A DNA stretch of 64,000 bases. Source: Amaranthus tricolor. Its lineage: Eukaryota; Streptophyta; Magnoliopsida; Caryophyllales; Amaranthaceae. Positions 21,940 to 34,264 of the stretch are shown one piece after another. The position numbers were made by a program, and so were the translations under genes. Within the stretch, counting starts at the first letter, position 1. The number at the start of each line of letters is the position of its first letter. Where the stretch lies: the NCBI RefSeq assembly GCF_026212465.1, contig NC_080059.1:19472001-19536000 (forward strand), read 5' to 3'. The notes under the pieces were generated by a model. The model was not told the origin of the DNA. It saw nothing but the letters and a program-made list of their open reading frames with translations, and did not search any database.

Positions 21940-23255
21940 TAAAAAAACAAAATTAAGCATAGTGGTATCACCGTAAGACGAATAGACAATCCAGAGTTAC
22001 TATTCTTTTATCAAAATAACATGAGCTATAATTCAAAAATTGGTATTAGTCTAGTTGGAATTTGTATTGGATAAGGCAGATGATGTAGGGTAGGGGTCAC
22101 CATCAAAACGGGGCTAACGTGTGACGAGGCCACATGGTTTTGCAATCAATTTTGGTGATGATCTAATGGATGACTGGATACCAATCTTGGGCCTTGGACA
22201 GTTGTATTGGTAACTATCACTCCATTTTTTTCTTGCAAACTTGGATTTTTTTTCTCAACACAAATTCTTCTGTTTTAATTGGATCGCCTCATTATATATT
22301 TTCTAAAAATATTGTAAGCAAACATTAAGTATAATCTAAGTAGACGTTTAAGATAAGGCATTAAAAATTCGGTAGATAAATATTAAGGATAATGTAAATA
22401 GACTTTAAAAATAACATAAGTAAGTATTAATCTTTAATGGAATGAACTTAATATATATCTCCTCAAAGAGAGGTCTACTAGCTGTTTTCTGAATTCCTCT
22501 TAAATAGGAGTATTACTCACATATTCTCAAGAGTATAAATCAATCAATTAAATTAATTAATTAAAACTTCTATTGTTTACTTAATATACTCATTTTAGTT
22601 ATTTAATGTATAACACGTCATATCTAATGCTAAAACGATTTGGAGACTAATATTTAACGTCAACTTTAGTTTTTTTTAAAGAACGACTTTGAACGTAAAT
22701 TTAATTCCTTGTATAAACATGTTTCACCATAAAAATAATCTTATATAAGAATTAATCAATAATAGTTGATGAAAATGATATTTTTTAACGGTACAATAGA
22801 GTGTTGTATAAGGTAAAATTTTGTATAAATTTATTTAATTTGGTTTCGACAAACAAAAACTTAAAAATTAGGATTTATATTTTATATCTATGAATGGAAT
22901 TGGTAGTAGTATTAGAAATTGATTTGGAAATCTTTTAAAAATGAATGAGACTAGGCTAAATCAGTACTTAGTATGAAAAAGACCTATGATTTTAGAGGAA
23001 TTGAATGGTAAAGAGAGCAATGCAGTGTCAATCTTATGTGTCCAAGTCATTTTCTCATCACAAAGAAATCGTCAAAATAGTTCCTTATCTCATTCCTTTC
23101 ATCCAATTAATTAGAAGAATCAAATTATAATATGTCTATTGAATATTATTGTTAGAATTGAGTAAACCAAGAAAAGTATATTCACAAAAGTTTGTACAAT
23201 TGGTTTCCCAAAGACACCGTCTTTTTTAGACGTTTCTGAGGCAACCCCATTAATC
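21940..23255. other. Intergenic, no recognised gene
   Basis: AT-rich sequence. A slightly GC-richer block at about 22075-22215 has no long open frame and no recognised similarity. Confidence 0.45.
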
Positions 23256-23264
23256 CTTAAAGTT

Positions 23265-23560
23265 CACTTACTGTATTTTTAATGTCTACCTACATTATCT
23301 TTAATACCTATTTACAATATATTTAATGCCATTGAAAGAGTACTTAAAATGCCTACTAATAATATTCTTAATGTCTACCAAAAAACTTAGCCTACTATCT
23401 TACTTACCATATCCTTAACGTCTACTTATCTTTAATATCTACTTACAATTTACTTAATCCCACCGAATAAGTACTCAACTACTTACCATATTTTAAATGC
23501 CTGCTTACAATATTTTTAATACCTACTAAAAAATTTAGTTTATAGTTTTTTTGGGCGAAC
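23265..23560 (+). repeat. Diverged ~24-bp repeat (TTTAATGTCTACTTACNATAT)
   Basis: About ten imperfect repeats of the theme ATATCTTTAATGYCTACTTAC occur, with variants such as TTTAATACCTATTTACAAT and TTTAAATGCCTGCTTACAAT. There is no coding content. Confidence 0.65.
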
Positions 23561-23765
23561 TCAATTAGAGTCACAAGAATTTGTTAAGTTTGTATTATAA
23601 TGCATTGGTACACTTATTTTCTTTTAATTTTGTTGCAAATAATTGAATTGAATTGAAAATATTTACATCAAATTAAGTTGAATTTATTACTTTTTGAATT
23701 ATGTTTTGAAAACAAAAAAAAAATTAGACATTGAGCTCAAGATAACTCTATCTTTATTTTTTAAG

Positions 23766-23840
23766 AGATCAAACAATCACATGTCCCACATAGAAGATCA
23801 AACAATCACATGTCCCACATAGAAGATCAAACAATCACAT
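23766..23840 (+). repeat. 29-bp tandem repeat, 2.6 copies
   Basis: The unit starts AGATCAAACAATCACATG and ends TCCCACATAGA, with starts at 23766, 23795 and 23824. The copies are identical, implying recent duplication. Confidence 0.9.
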
Positions 23841-24369
23841 CACTTTATTTGAATTTCCTAATATAATATTTGGAAATAACTATTTCATTTTAAATTATGA
23901 ATTTCGATTATAAAATCATAAATGGAGAATTTGAAAATGACAAGATTTGGGTTGTCATTCTCAAATTCTCAACTTTAACAACTTAAAAAACAATGGTAAA
24001 ATTTGATCCAAATCTAAATTTAAAAATTTTTAATTTGCTAAACAATAAATTTTAGTCAATTTCAAATTTCCAAATAAAATCATCGTTTCCAAACATAATA
24101 TTGATTAAACATATTGATTGAAATTGTTTTCAGAAAATTTAGTGAAATTTTGAGTTTTATATCAAAATTTTTTTGTCTAACCTATTATATCATGTCAATT
24201 TGCATTAATTGAGTTTCATATTGCATATTTATGACTTGATAAATTATTTTTGGCTAATAAAAAGAGAAATATATTTAAAATCTTAAAAAAATTGTAAGTA
24301 TTTTAGCTATTTTATAGAAATTAGAATAAAATGATAATAAAAATTCACAAAATTATTTGAGTTTTCTAT

Positions 24370-24632
24370 TGTAGGAAAGTAAAAGATTAGCTATAATATT
24401 ATTTTTGATATTATTAGCTATGAGATTATTTTTGATATTGTTAGGAAGAAAATATTTTTGATATTATTTTGTTAGTATATCTTATTTTGTTTCGATCTTT
24501 AGTTTCTTTAAGGTTGTATAAATAGAGGGTCCCCACTCCTTTATCAAATAATACAAATCAAGTATTCAAAATCCTAAATCTTTGTTTTAATCTTTATTTT
24601 TACATTATTAATCTTTTCTTGGTATCAGAGTC
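24370..24632 (+). mobile_element. Copia-type LTR plus primer-binding site, truncated element
   Basis: The sequence begins TGTAGGAAAGTA, like the solo LTR at 35434, and has a TATA box (GTATAAATAGAGGG) near 24515. It runs directly into TGGTATCAGAGTC (24620-24632), a typical initiator-Met-tRNA primer-binding site. The LTR terminus before it (TTTTCT) has lost the usual CA. No gag or pol follows: the sequence is interrupted within 60 bp by the 5S-derived repeat. Confidence 0.65.
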
Positions 24633-24684
24633 GTAATGTTCATTTCGGGATCGATAAAACTTTTTTTTCAGACTTCATCAAATA

Positions 24685-24869
24685 TATAACACCTTGGCCC
24701 AACGGAGCGTTGGTGACTACTCATGGAGACTGTAGAGTGATCCCACAAACTAAGACAAGTCCTTCCAGCGCATTTTGGCCTCACTCGTGCGTACCCGGGA
24801 AACTTCCCAGGAAGTCACCCATCCTAAAATTACTCCCCACCAAATACGCTTAACTGTGGAGTTGTTACA
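24685..24869 (-). repeat. 5S rRNA-derived repeat (Cassandra/SINE3-like)
   Basis: On the minus strand, 24863-24802 aligns with the 3' half of plant 5S rRNA. It includes the box A region (AGTTAAGCGTATTTG), the intermediate element and box C (GGATGGGTGACTTCCTGGG). The outer ends TGTAACA and TGTTATA are nearly perfect inverted repeats, as in an LTR, and 5S sequence inside an LTR is the hallmark of Cassandra TRIM elements; 5S-derived SINE3 is the alternative. The first ~40 nt of 5S are absent, so this is not a functional 5S gene. No clear target duplication was found. Confidence 0.7.
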
Positions 24870-25443
24870 ATAGTTGTTCTTATTTATTTAAGAATAAGTG
24901 ATAATCGTCCTAAAGATTTTTCTGCAAACCTTTCTTGTTTTAATTAGATGGGTTGTTACAATAAATAATAATTGTTTTTATTCAAGATTATTTTATTACT
25001 CAATGAACAAGCATTAATCAATCAAACTTATTTAAGGAATGTTTAAAAGTGAATAACAATCATTAATCATCATTAGTCATTAATTAACATCTCTAAATGA
25101 TAATATTACTAAGAATTACAGGGGTAATTTTGGGGTGTGTGAGATGCCCAATAGCGCAGGGTCTCAAACTAAAAGGGTCTCATATAGAAAAATTATATTG
25201 GAGTAACATAATATTGTGATAGAGTAATTGGTAAAAGTCTTAACATATTAATGGGCATTTATGTTCAAGTCATGTTGATTAAATTTTTTCTCTCCTTTTG
25301 TATCTCTTTCCAAAACAACTCTTTAACTTTTAAACATTTTCACTAACATTATTTAATTTTTACTCATTCATCAAACATTATCACCAACTAAATTTACTTC
25401 GCCCTTGTAGAATTATGCTAAATGTTAAGCTTTCTTCATCCTA
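24870..25443. other. Intergenic, no recognised gene
   Basis: AT-rich flank of the Mutator-like element. It ends in TTAAATTATC, the proposed left target duplication. Confidence 0.45.
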
Positions 25444-25453
25444 TTAAATTATC

Positions 25454-26918
25454 AAGTAGTCTTTTGAGAGACTGTCTTTCCTAGAGACGACTCTCAAGAG
25501 CCCAGCCCATTAAATTTCATTTAAAAAAAAGCTATCAGGTTAATTTTCTTTAAAAAAATATTGCTGACAAGTTCAAAAAATCAAGCTTTTGAAAAGGAAT
25601 GTGAAATGTCTCATTGTTAACTGTCCATCTTCCTCTTCCCCATGCTTATCACCTCCTCGAAATGAAGAAATCAGTTTTTTTCATCTCCCTTGTACAAGCT
25701 TCAACTGATCATCATTGTTTGCTCCTCAAATCATCTAACAATGGAAGACTTAATACTTGAATTCGATTGTAATTATGCGAATACAATGTTCTGATTTTTT
25801 TTTAAATTAAGCTTCATCAATGGTGGAAAACAATGATGTTGAAGAAGACAACAATATATACTATTTGGAGAAAGGTAATAAAAAAAATTGTGATTAAAAA
25901 TTCATATATTTGGGGATATAACCAAAGATAATTAGTATTATAACTATAAACATTTGACATTAGGTTGATTGAACAATACTTTTTCTAAAAGGGTTTGGAG
26001 TTTCAATTCTGAACATTTGGTAATATAATTATACGTAATTGGTATTATAACTATGTATGTTTGCTTGTATGATCATAGATAGTCATATGCATAAAAAATG
26101 CGTTAAGACCCCAACTTGAAAATATAACCCCAACTAAATTATATTATAACTCCAACTAATCAATGTTATAACCCTAACTACATTGTGTCATTGCCCCAAC
26201 TAAACAATGTTATAACCCCAATTAAATTATGTTATAACCCCAACGAAACAATGTTATACTCCTAACTACATTATGTTATAACCTAATAAAAAAATGATAT
26301 AACTCACACTAAACTATGTCATACTCCCAACTACATCAACTTATGTCAAATGTTCATAGTTATAATACCAATTATATATGCTTATATCTCTAAATATATG
26401 AATTTATAACCGCAATTGCTTTCTTTACCTTTTCCCAAAAAAGTAGATATTGTTGTCTTCTTCAACATCATTGTTTCCACTATTAATGAGGCTTAGTTTT
26501 TTTAAAAAAAAAATTAAAAAAAATAGAAGATTGTACATTTATAATTACAATCATTTTCAACAAATAAAATCTTAAATTTTCATACTTTTCAAAACAATTG
26601 AATCCCCACATAAAATATTCCATTGTAATATGATTTGAGAAGAAACCTAAAATGGTATACTTGAAGATAAAGAGAAAAAAAAAATCAACCCAAAATTATA
26701 TGCTTTAAGAGGTAGAGAAAGAAAATCAATGTCAGGAAAGAAAGAGAGAGAAATTGAAAGAATCATAAATAGAAATTGTACAGTTATTGAGAAAAAAGAT
26801 GTTTTAATAATGTAAGAAAGAGAGAGTAATTGATTGTATTTAATTATTTTTTTTAATTTTAAAAATGGGTCGGCCCAAAACGGGATGTCTCTATAAGAGA
26901 CGGTCTTTAGTTTTGGTG
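25454..26918. mobile_element. Mutator-like (MULE) non-autonomous element with long inverted arms
   Basis: The outer ends are inverted: GAGACTGTCTTTCCTAGAGAC near 25468 mirrors the reverse complement of GTCTCTATAAGAGACGGTC near 26887. The arms extend inward for hundreds of bp: a gene-like segment containing AATGGTGGAAAACAATGATG (about 25820) reappears inverted near 26470. The flanks carry a 10-bp near-perfect direct repeat TTAAATTATC/T (25444-25453 and 26919-26928), the size expected for MULEs (9-11 bp). The centre is a ~22-bp minisatellite. No transposase is present. A partial second copy lies at 57335-57960. Confidence 0.75.
26105..26345 (+). repeat. ~22-bp minisatellite at the MULE centre
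   Basis: About ten diverged copies of ATGTTATAACCCCAACTAAA lie between the inverted arms. The reverse complement of the same minisatellite is found at about 57750-57900, in the second copy of the element. Confidence 0.8.
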
Positions 26919-26928
26919 TTAAATTATT

Positions 26929-27600
26929 CTTCATCCCACTAATTTTACAACATTTTGTGATTATTAGTACCCGCATAAATTTTGAAAATCATTCCGCCCA
27001 AAGGCAACTACTTATGAGGCCATAATTAGTAATTATACTCTCTTATTAATGAAATACTAACAAAATATAATTATTCATTACCAATATAGTGAAAAATCAA
27101 CACCTTTAAATAAAGAAAATTGAAGGACATTAGTGTCATTTGATCAAGTGTAATTACTATATATAAATGGATAAATTATAGAGATAAAATATATTCGATC
27201 AATTTAGGTGGTCAAAAGTTTTTGCTAGAACCAACTATGATATGTATTTATTATGATTAGTTTACTACTATTATTATAATCGAATCCCATTAGGTCACAC
27301 ATATAAGTAGTCGATCGAACATATGTTTATAGTTTACACCAAGAATATAAGATGCACACTGGATACTTAAGTATGAGAAGTAATACAACATGAATAGGTT
27401 AAATGTTTAATTGTGAATTAAAACATGTACTTAATCATCATAAATGTTACTTATAAGATAAAAATGTGAAGAGTTACTAGTGGTTTAATTGTGTGTTCTA
27501 ATTGAGAATTAAAACAAAATTTTATCATGATTAATACATGTATAAGTTAAATATAACTTGCATATGAAGAGGTGATACATTGAGCATGATACACTTTGTT
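26929..27600. other. Intergenic, no recognised gene
   Basis: AT-rich flank between the MULE and the truncated copia element 3. Its right part may hold degraded 3' sequence of that element. Confidence 0.45.
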
Positions 27601-27629
27601 CATCTTTTACATAAGCTTTATCATTTCTA

Positions 27630-30215
27630 CTACTCTTTACATACTCATACTTTTCATTTTATTACGAAAAATCCACTTACAACCTTATTGGTTTACAAGT
27701 AGGAGGAAGATCCACTAACACCCAAGTGTTATTTCCCATGATGGATTGCATCTCATCATCAATAGCCTTTTTCCAAAAAGCACTATCATGTGATGCCATA
27801 GCATCTCCGTAAGTCAATAGGTCACCTTCCACATTGAATAAATATGGAACACTAGAAGAAATTTCGCTTCTGATACCTTCAACCAAATATACTTCAAAAT
27901 CTGGTCCAAAGCTTTTAGCTTTCCGTTATCTCTTACTCCGTTTAGGAATAGGATCAACACCTTGTTGTTCATCTAGTTGTAGATTTCCATCAACATCTAG
28001 AGGTGAACCTTGTTGATTATCATCAACATCCTCATTGGTACAAAATTGTAGATTTCTTTATCTACTCAATGATGAAAATCTATTTTCATCAAAAATTGCA
28101 TCTCTTGACTCAATAATCGAATGAATCGACATGTAGTCATTTTGTTCTGTAACATAGAACCTATAACTTTTGCTATGAATAGCATAACCTATAAAAATGC
28201 ATTCTATCCCTCGTTCACCGAGTTTCTTTCGTTTGTTACCGGGCAATCTTACAATGGCCGTACAACCCCAAACTTTAAGGTAGCTTACGTTTGGTTTTCT
28301 TTTGTACCAAAGCTTATAAGGAGTTACTTTATTTGTTCTCATTAGAACCCGATTAAGAATGTGACAAGCTGTCAACATTGCTTCACCACGAAATTCTTCA
28401 CTCAAGCCAGAGTAGGATAACATAGAATTAACCATCTTTTGTAGAGTAAGGATTTTCCTCTCACCACACCATTTGATTGTGGTGCATATCCGGCGATTGT
28501 TTCATGTAAAATACCCAATGAATTAAAATAATTTGGATCATAATATTCACCTCCTTTATCGGTTCTTAACCTTTTAAGTTTACTACCAATTTGTAAGTCT
28601 AATTCATTTTTGTAAATCTTAAAGTAATTAAGAGCCTTATCTTTTGTATGTAAAAGGCATACATAACAAAACTTGGAAAAATCATCAATATAAGTTATGA
28701 CATATTTCTTATTTCCCAATGATGGTGTACTATTAAAGTCATAAAGATCACTATGTATTAATTCCAAAATTTTGGATTTTCATTCAGCACTTTTAAAAGG
28801 TGTTCTTGTGATCTTATTCAACATGCACATTTTGTAATTTTTTTGACATTTTAGTGCACATAGGAATCAAATAATGTTTAGACATAAAAGCAATTTTATC
28901 AAAATTAACATGTCCTAGTCTAACATGCCACAAATAATGCAAATCTTCTTTTTCATTACTCAAAACATGTGAAACATTACATATAACATCTTTATTCAAA
29001 TCCAAAGACAACTTAAAAAGACTATTACAAAGATAAGCACGTCCTACAAATAAGTTATTCTTAGAGATAATACACCTATTGGCTTCAAACACTAATTTGT
29101 AGCCCAATCGATTCAAGATCGATCCCGAGACAAGATTTCTACTAATTTTGGGTGCATAATAAACATTCCTTAAAACCAAGAGATTCCCCGAAGTAAACAA
29201 TAGCTCAATTTGTCCTTTGCCTTAGACCATGATAGGTACATTGTTTCCCACAAAGAGATGCTCCCCATCAACTACCTTATGTAAGGTTTTGAACCATCTT
29301 GTAGAATTACACACTTGATATGAAGCCCCCAAATCGATCCACCAAGACAAAGTATCATCCTTGAGTAGAAGGGTCCTTGCTTGTAGAAGCTTGACCACCA
29401 TTTGCCTTCTTTTGCTTGTTCTTAGAAACAAAGCAATTTTTCTTTTGGTGTCCGAGCTTGCCACATTCCCAACATGCCTTTTCACCGGCATTAGAACTAG
29501 TGGTCTTCCCCTTGAAAGAGTCATTTTTGTTTCTCTTCTCACCGGAGTGGGATGATTTCCCCTCCGCAACCATGTTGATGGTACCGACATTAGAATTTTC
29601 ATCCCTCCGATTCTCTTGAATTCTTATCCTAGACTCAACAACTATGTGTTGTCCAAGATCGGAGAGTGTAATCTCCTCTCTTTTATGCTTTAAAGTATGT
29701 CTAACATCCCTCCAAGAAGGAGGCAACTTGTCTATAATACATGAAATAACAAACACTTCATCCATTTCAATTTTATGAAGTTTCATATTAGCATGCATTC
29801 TTTGTAATTCATGAAATTGATCAATAACGGGACGATTTTCAACCATCTTATAAGAATTAAAATTACTTACAAGAAATTTCTTGGAGCTAGCATCCTCTGC
29901 CATGTATTTGTTCTCTAAGGTCTCCCATAATTCTTTAGCGAACTCATGGTTTTGGTAGATGTCAAAGAGCGAATCTTGCATCCCATTGAGAATGTATCCC
30001 CGGCAAATGAAATCATAAATTTTCCATTTACCTCTTTTCCTTGATTGCTCAAGAGTTTCATTTTCTACCTCCTCCTATTTGGGGGTACTTATCACGTAAG
30101 CCACGTTCAAAGTAGTGAGAAAGATTATCATCTTCTTTTGCCAACGTCGAAAAGCGACACCAACAAACTTATCCAGCTTAGTGAAATTACAAGTAAGTTC
30201 TTTGATACTTGCCAT
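27630..30215 (-). pseudogene. Gag-pol fragment of copia element 3
   Basis: Gag starts at 30215 (MASIKELTCNFTKLDKF) and is interrupted by TAG at 30075-30077. It continues with FAKELWETLENKYMAED and a canonical knuckle CWECGKLGHQKKNC. The protease core reads WWIDLGASYQVC, with Leu where the catalytic loop usually has Ser. The GAG pre-integrase finger (LWHVRLGHVNF) and integrase (HSDLYDFN, YIDDFSKFCYV, RTDKGGEYYD, QSNGVV) follow in different frames. The last recognisable part is the linker and start of reverse transcriptase (AFWKKAIDDEMQSI, NNTWVLVDLPP), frameshifted just before GCKWIF. At least four frame breaks make it non-functional. Confidence 0.9.
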
Positions 30216-30289
30216 CCCAAAGAAAAGTATCACAAAAGATTATTATAAACTAATAATGCAAAATACAAATTACAATTTGGGATTTGTAT

Positions 30290-31166
30290 TTTCACTTTAT
30301 TGATGGCTAAAATAAAACTTACAAAATACACTAAGAACAAACTTGAAGATTATCTTTGTAACGACAACCGTTATCCTGAAACTTAATACTTGTTGTAGGC
30401 GTGTAATCACTTTTCTTTTATGATATTTCCCTACAAAGGTACTTGGATTTTGACTTGGAAATTCAAAATGAGATACAAATAACACAACGCACCCTTAGTA
30501 CTTAGGATATGTAACTTAATAACAAGTGTTTGATGAATTATAAACTTTGAAAGTTCTAACAAAAAATTTATAACTCTTTTTGAAAGAACACAAGTGAAAG
30601 AGAAAAGCAAGAATGAGAATTTAGGCAAATTGGTGTATATGGCATCTTTCCCAAGCCCCTATTTGGCTATTTATACTAATTCAAGTATAGTCAAGGGTCA
30701 TGACACATTCAATCACCCATTGATGATCAACATTAATGACCTCCAATCAATATCATTAACCAAGGCATTCATAAGCATTATTCTTCCTCATTATGCCTTT
30801 GTAACATCAGTTTTGATATGGAATAAGAGAAGGAATCCAATGCAATTAACTCAAAGGAAACGTAAAAACACAATGGTCAGATCAGAGGAAAAAGCCGAGT
30901 CGGCTTTTGCTCCAACCCCAGGAAAGCCGACTCAGCTTTTCCTGCTGGACAAAATCAATTTTCCAGTACCTAAAGCCGAGTTAGTTTTAGGCCCAAAATC
31001 AGGAAAGCCGAGTCGGCTTTTCTTGCTGACTTGATTTTCCAATTTTTCTTTTGTCCTATCCTTTGAACTCCTTTTGGACCTTGTATTTAAATACATATTG
31101 TTCCACTACTATTTGTAGTATTCGGTGATTATTTACTTAGGATTATTATACACTAAATGTTCAACA
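30290..31166 (-). repeat. 5' LTR of copia element 3
   Basis: Starts TGTTGAACA on the minus strand. It contains a TATA box (AGTATAAATAGCC, near 30672) and, at about 30890-31030, a tandem duplication bearing near-palindromes AAAGCCGAGTCGGCTTTT. The 3' border is approximate because no clear primer-binding site was found. Confidence 0.55.
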
Positions 31167-31169
31167 CCA

Positions 31170-33680
31170 ACTTGACAAATTAAAATGCTCAACTCAAAGA
31201 TTTAGAGAAGAACATAGAAGGTTATGACTTAGAGTTTTTTTGGTATCGATTTTTTGGACTTGGGTAATAGAATTAGTTAAGACATTCCATTAGGTATTGT
31301 TTGGTATGACAAATTTAACCCATTCCATTTTGGGTTAAACATTACTCTTGGTTTGATTTTCTCATTTTCTATGAGTAACAAAAAGAAAGGAAAATCACTT
31401 TAGTGTTTCTCTTATCTTATTAATACCAACCAACTAATAAGTTTAACACTTATTAATGCCAGTTCGTCTACTTAATCTTTTTTATTTTATTTCTTTTTAT
31501 CCTCCATACCAAATGCCTCATTAGATCAAAATCGATACTAACAAAATTATCTATTGGCTTGACTTTCCCGATCCTAAAAATAAATTAAAGCAAAAGGAAT
31601 ATTTCCTGACTTCCTTAATAAATGCAACACTTTTTATACACTATTTATTGGTTAAATTTGTCCTAATTTTTCTCACTAATTTGTAAAAAAAATTACACAT
31701 CCAAGTGGGATCTTTAGATTAGTCTATAAATTTAGTTTTCAAATATAAAATTTCTATTGCCTTTACTTGCTTTTGATGTTCTCATTTGTCAAATTTAATT
31801 GATGTTTCAACATAGAATCTTTCAATTTATTCTAATGAGAATCGGCTGAAAATTAAAATTAGATGGAAGATTATTAAATCAAAATTGAGATGGGTTTGTG
31901 ACTAAATTTTTAGAGATTTTTAATTAGATTGAAATAAAAAAAAAAGAAAAAACTCAAATTTGCATGATTTTAATTTATTTTTTACAATGTTAAAGACTTT
32001 CAATTTAAATAAATACACAAATGGTTATGAAATGATGAAGAGGAAAAAAGCAAGTATGAAAAAGATGAATGAGCATTAAAATGATGAAAAGTTCATCGTC
32101 GAAAGAAAAAAATTCAAGGGAAGAAATGAAAGAGATGAAAAGATTAAAATTGGTGAATTGACTGGGGGATAAATCAGATGAAGATTTCAAAGACAAGAAG
32201 ACGTAATCGGTAATTCCAGGTCACTAAAACTGGAAAATCTTTTAGGCACACATCGATAAATAAAAATATAGTGTGCATACATTATAAGTCATTAAAATCC
32301 TTTCTCCCAATATCATATGATTTTAGAATGATATTTTCTTGGCAGATCTATAAAGTGTATGCATCTCGTGTTTTCCTTGAAATTATTATTGTGAATGGAC
32401 ATGATACGGTGTGCTAATGCTATTTCATAGGCATAGGGTCCTCTTGATACTGCTTGTTGCTGATAAACTGATAGATTGAGATTCTTGAAGAATCTCTGAA
32501 AGAGAGAGTAGGGTCCCATCATCTATAGATGTACCCAAGTCACTAAGGTCACTTCTCGAAACCAAAAGTGTTGGGAAATGGTATTCCTGTTCTTCATTGA
32601 GTTGATTGGACATTCAGAACAACTGAAAATACAAAAGCTAAAGATGACTTCGTGCATGCAAATTACTGCTAGTTAATAGTTATGGTAAAATTACTGCTGG
32701 TGATGGTAATGGATTGGCTACAAAAAACATGCTATAAAGTATTTGCTGTTCATAAAGGTGAGGTGAAAGATTGGAGCAGTTATACACTTAATATTACTCT
32801 TAGTTTAGTAGACTTTTAGCTAACTGGTATTATTGGGCTGGCCAGAGATTTAAAAAGTTTGGGGCTAAATATTAATTATGCGCTCTTAAATATTACTCTT
32901 TTAATAGTGAGTTTTAAAAAATTCTAAAAAATTGAAATTTAGAAAGTATATTTATAGAGAACGAATTTATTAAGATTTTATATGAATATGTTTTTTCAAA
33001 TAGATTAATGAGAAATTATAGTTAAAGTTTGACATAATAATTCATAAATTCAATTTCAGAAGAACATATAAAAACGGAGGAGTAAGTTTTATAGCAAGTC
33101 TTGTATGAGACCGACCCATCACGAGATGATTTCATATAATTAGTCAATTTCACTAATTGATCACTTTAAGAATGTAAATAATCACTTTAAAGATATAAGA
33201 GATAATTTTTAGGAAGTGTTTGGTATGAGCTGAGTGAAATTGAAATGGATAGTAAGGTAAAGGTTATTGTTATTAATTATTTGGTATAGTCATAAAAGGA
33301 AAACAATAAAACTAAACAACCATTATTGAACAAAACTTAAAAACTCAAATCAGTGATTAATAATAAAAAAAATTTAAAAAAAAAAAAAACTTCTACAACT
33401 TATCAACTCATTTTCAACTATTTATTACATATCTTTTCTCATTATCTTGTGATTATCGCTATTACTCTTTTAATTATTTCAGTCAAATATTAAAAAAATC
33501 AACTAAAAAGAATTAATTTTGTAAAAACTAACATTTCGACCAACTCCAAAAAGAATCAGTCAAAATAACTAATTTTGTAAAAGGTAAATTGAATGACAAG
33601 AGCTTTGAGGATTTTTTCAGTTTTTTTTCTTTTTCAGTGTTATTTTTTAGGATTAAGATAATACGTGTAAGTAAGGTCAG
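31170..33680. other. Intergenic; one unidentified gene-like fragment near 32310-32620
   Basis: Mostly AT-rich spacer. A better-balanced block on the minus strand (32313-32613) gives two overlapping short frames, one containing SDLSDLGTSIDDGTLLSLSE and another containing SRGPYAYEIALAHRIMSI. I do not recognise either. It could be a captured or decayed exon. Confidence 0.35.
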
Positions 33681-33790
33681 CTTAATAGAATTAGTTTCAG
33701 CGTAAGACCATTTTATTTGAAAATTTGTGCAACTCAATAGAATTATTAGTTTCATTGTAAGACCGTTTTATTTGAAAATTTGTGCAATTA
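33680..33790 (+). repeat. Tandem duplication of ~63 bp
   Basis: AATAGAATTAGTTTCAGCG...ATTTTATTTGAAAATTTGTGC is followed by a second copy with a few changes. This is a local duplication in AT-rich DNA. Confidence 0.75.
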
Positions 33791-33919
33791 TTTAACACTT
33801 AGAATTGTAATTTGAAGCATAAACATTTTAATTTAGTTATTCATTCAAGTAATATTTCATTTTCATGCTAAGTTGAACTTTTCTATGTAAGTTCTTAAGC
33901 TTAATTTTTGCTAAACTTT

Positions 33920-34200
33920 GAGGGTTTTATTGAACATATTTTTACTCGGACTAAAATATCTCATTTACCTTTTAGACATTATCCATCTTTTAGTCTTAAT
34001 TTTTATTTTATTATTAATCTATAAGTTAAAATATAGTCAAGTGGATTCTTGTATGATTTGTCTCAATATAAGGATTATTTATATCAACTTTTCATAATTT
34101 TTAATTATGCACAATTAAAAATATTAAGGATGGAATAAATGCATTGAATAGAATGTATAAAGCAAACGGGACATTACTAGTGAATTAGAGGGATTAATAT
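33920..34200 (-). mobile_element. Stowaway-like MITE, degraded copy
   Basis: The interior (TTAATCTATAAGTTAAAATATAG, TTTAATTATGCACAATTA) is the reverse complement of the interior of the MITE at 44158-44415. The ends are degraded, so the borders are approximate. Confidence 0.5.
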
Positions 34201-34264
34201 ACTTTTTTTTACTCCCTAAAATTACTTTAATTAATGCTTAAACTAGTCATAATTAACTTACAAG

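Larger units (their letters stand above)
27600..31166 (-). mobile_element. Truncated Ty1/copia element 3 (TNT1-like), minus strand
   Basis: Its 5' LTR starts at 31166 (TGTTGAACATTTAG on the minus strand) and extends to roughly 30290. Gag begins at 30215. Pol can be followed through integrase to the first residues of reverse transcriptase (GCKWIF near 27675), after which the remaining reverse transcriptase, RNase H and the 3' LTR are missing. It is much more decayed than elements 1 and 2. Confidence 0.85.

Noticed and set aside
24802..24863. Possible functional 5S rRNA gene
   Set aside because: Only the 3' half of 5S is present, with substitutions and no T-rich terminator in place; it sits inside a repeat-like unit.
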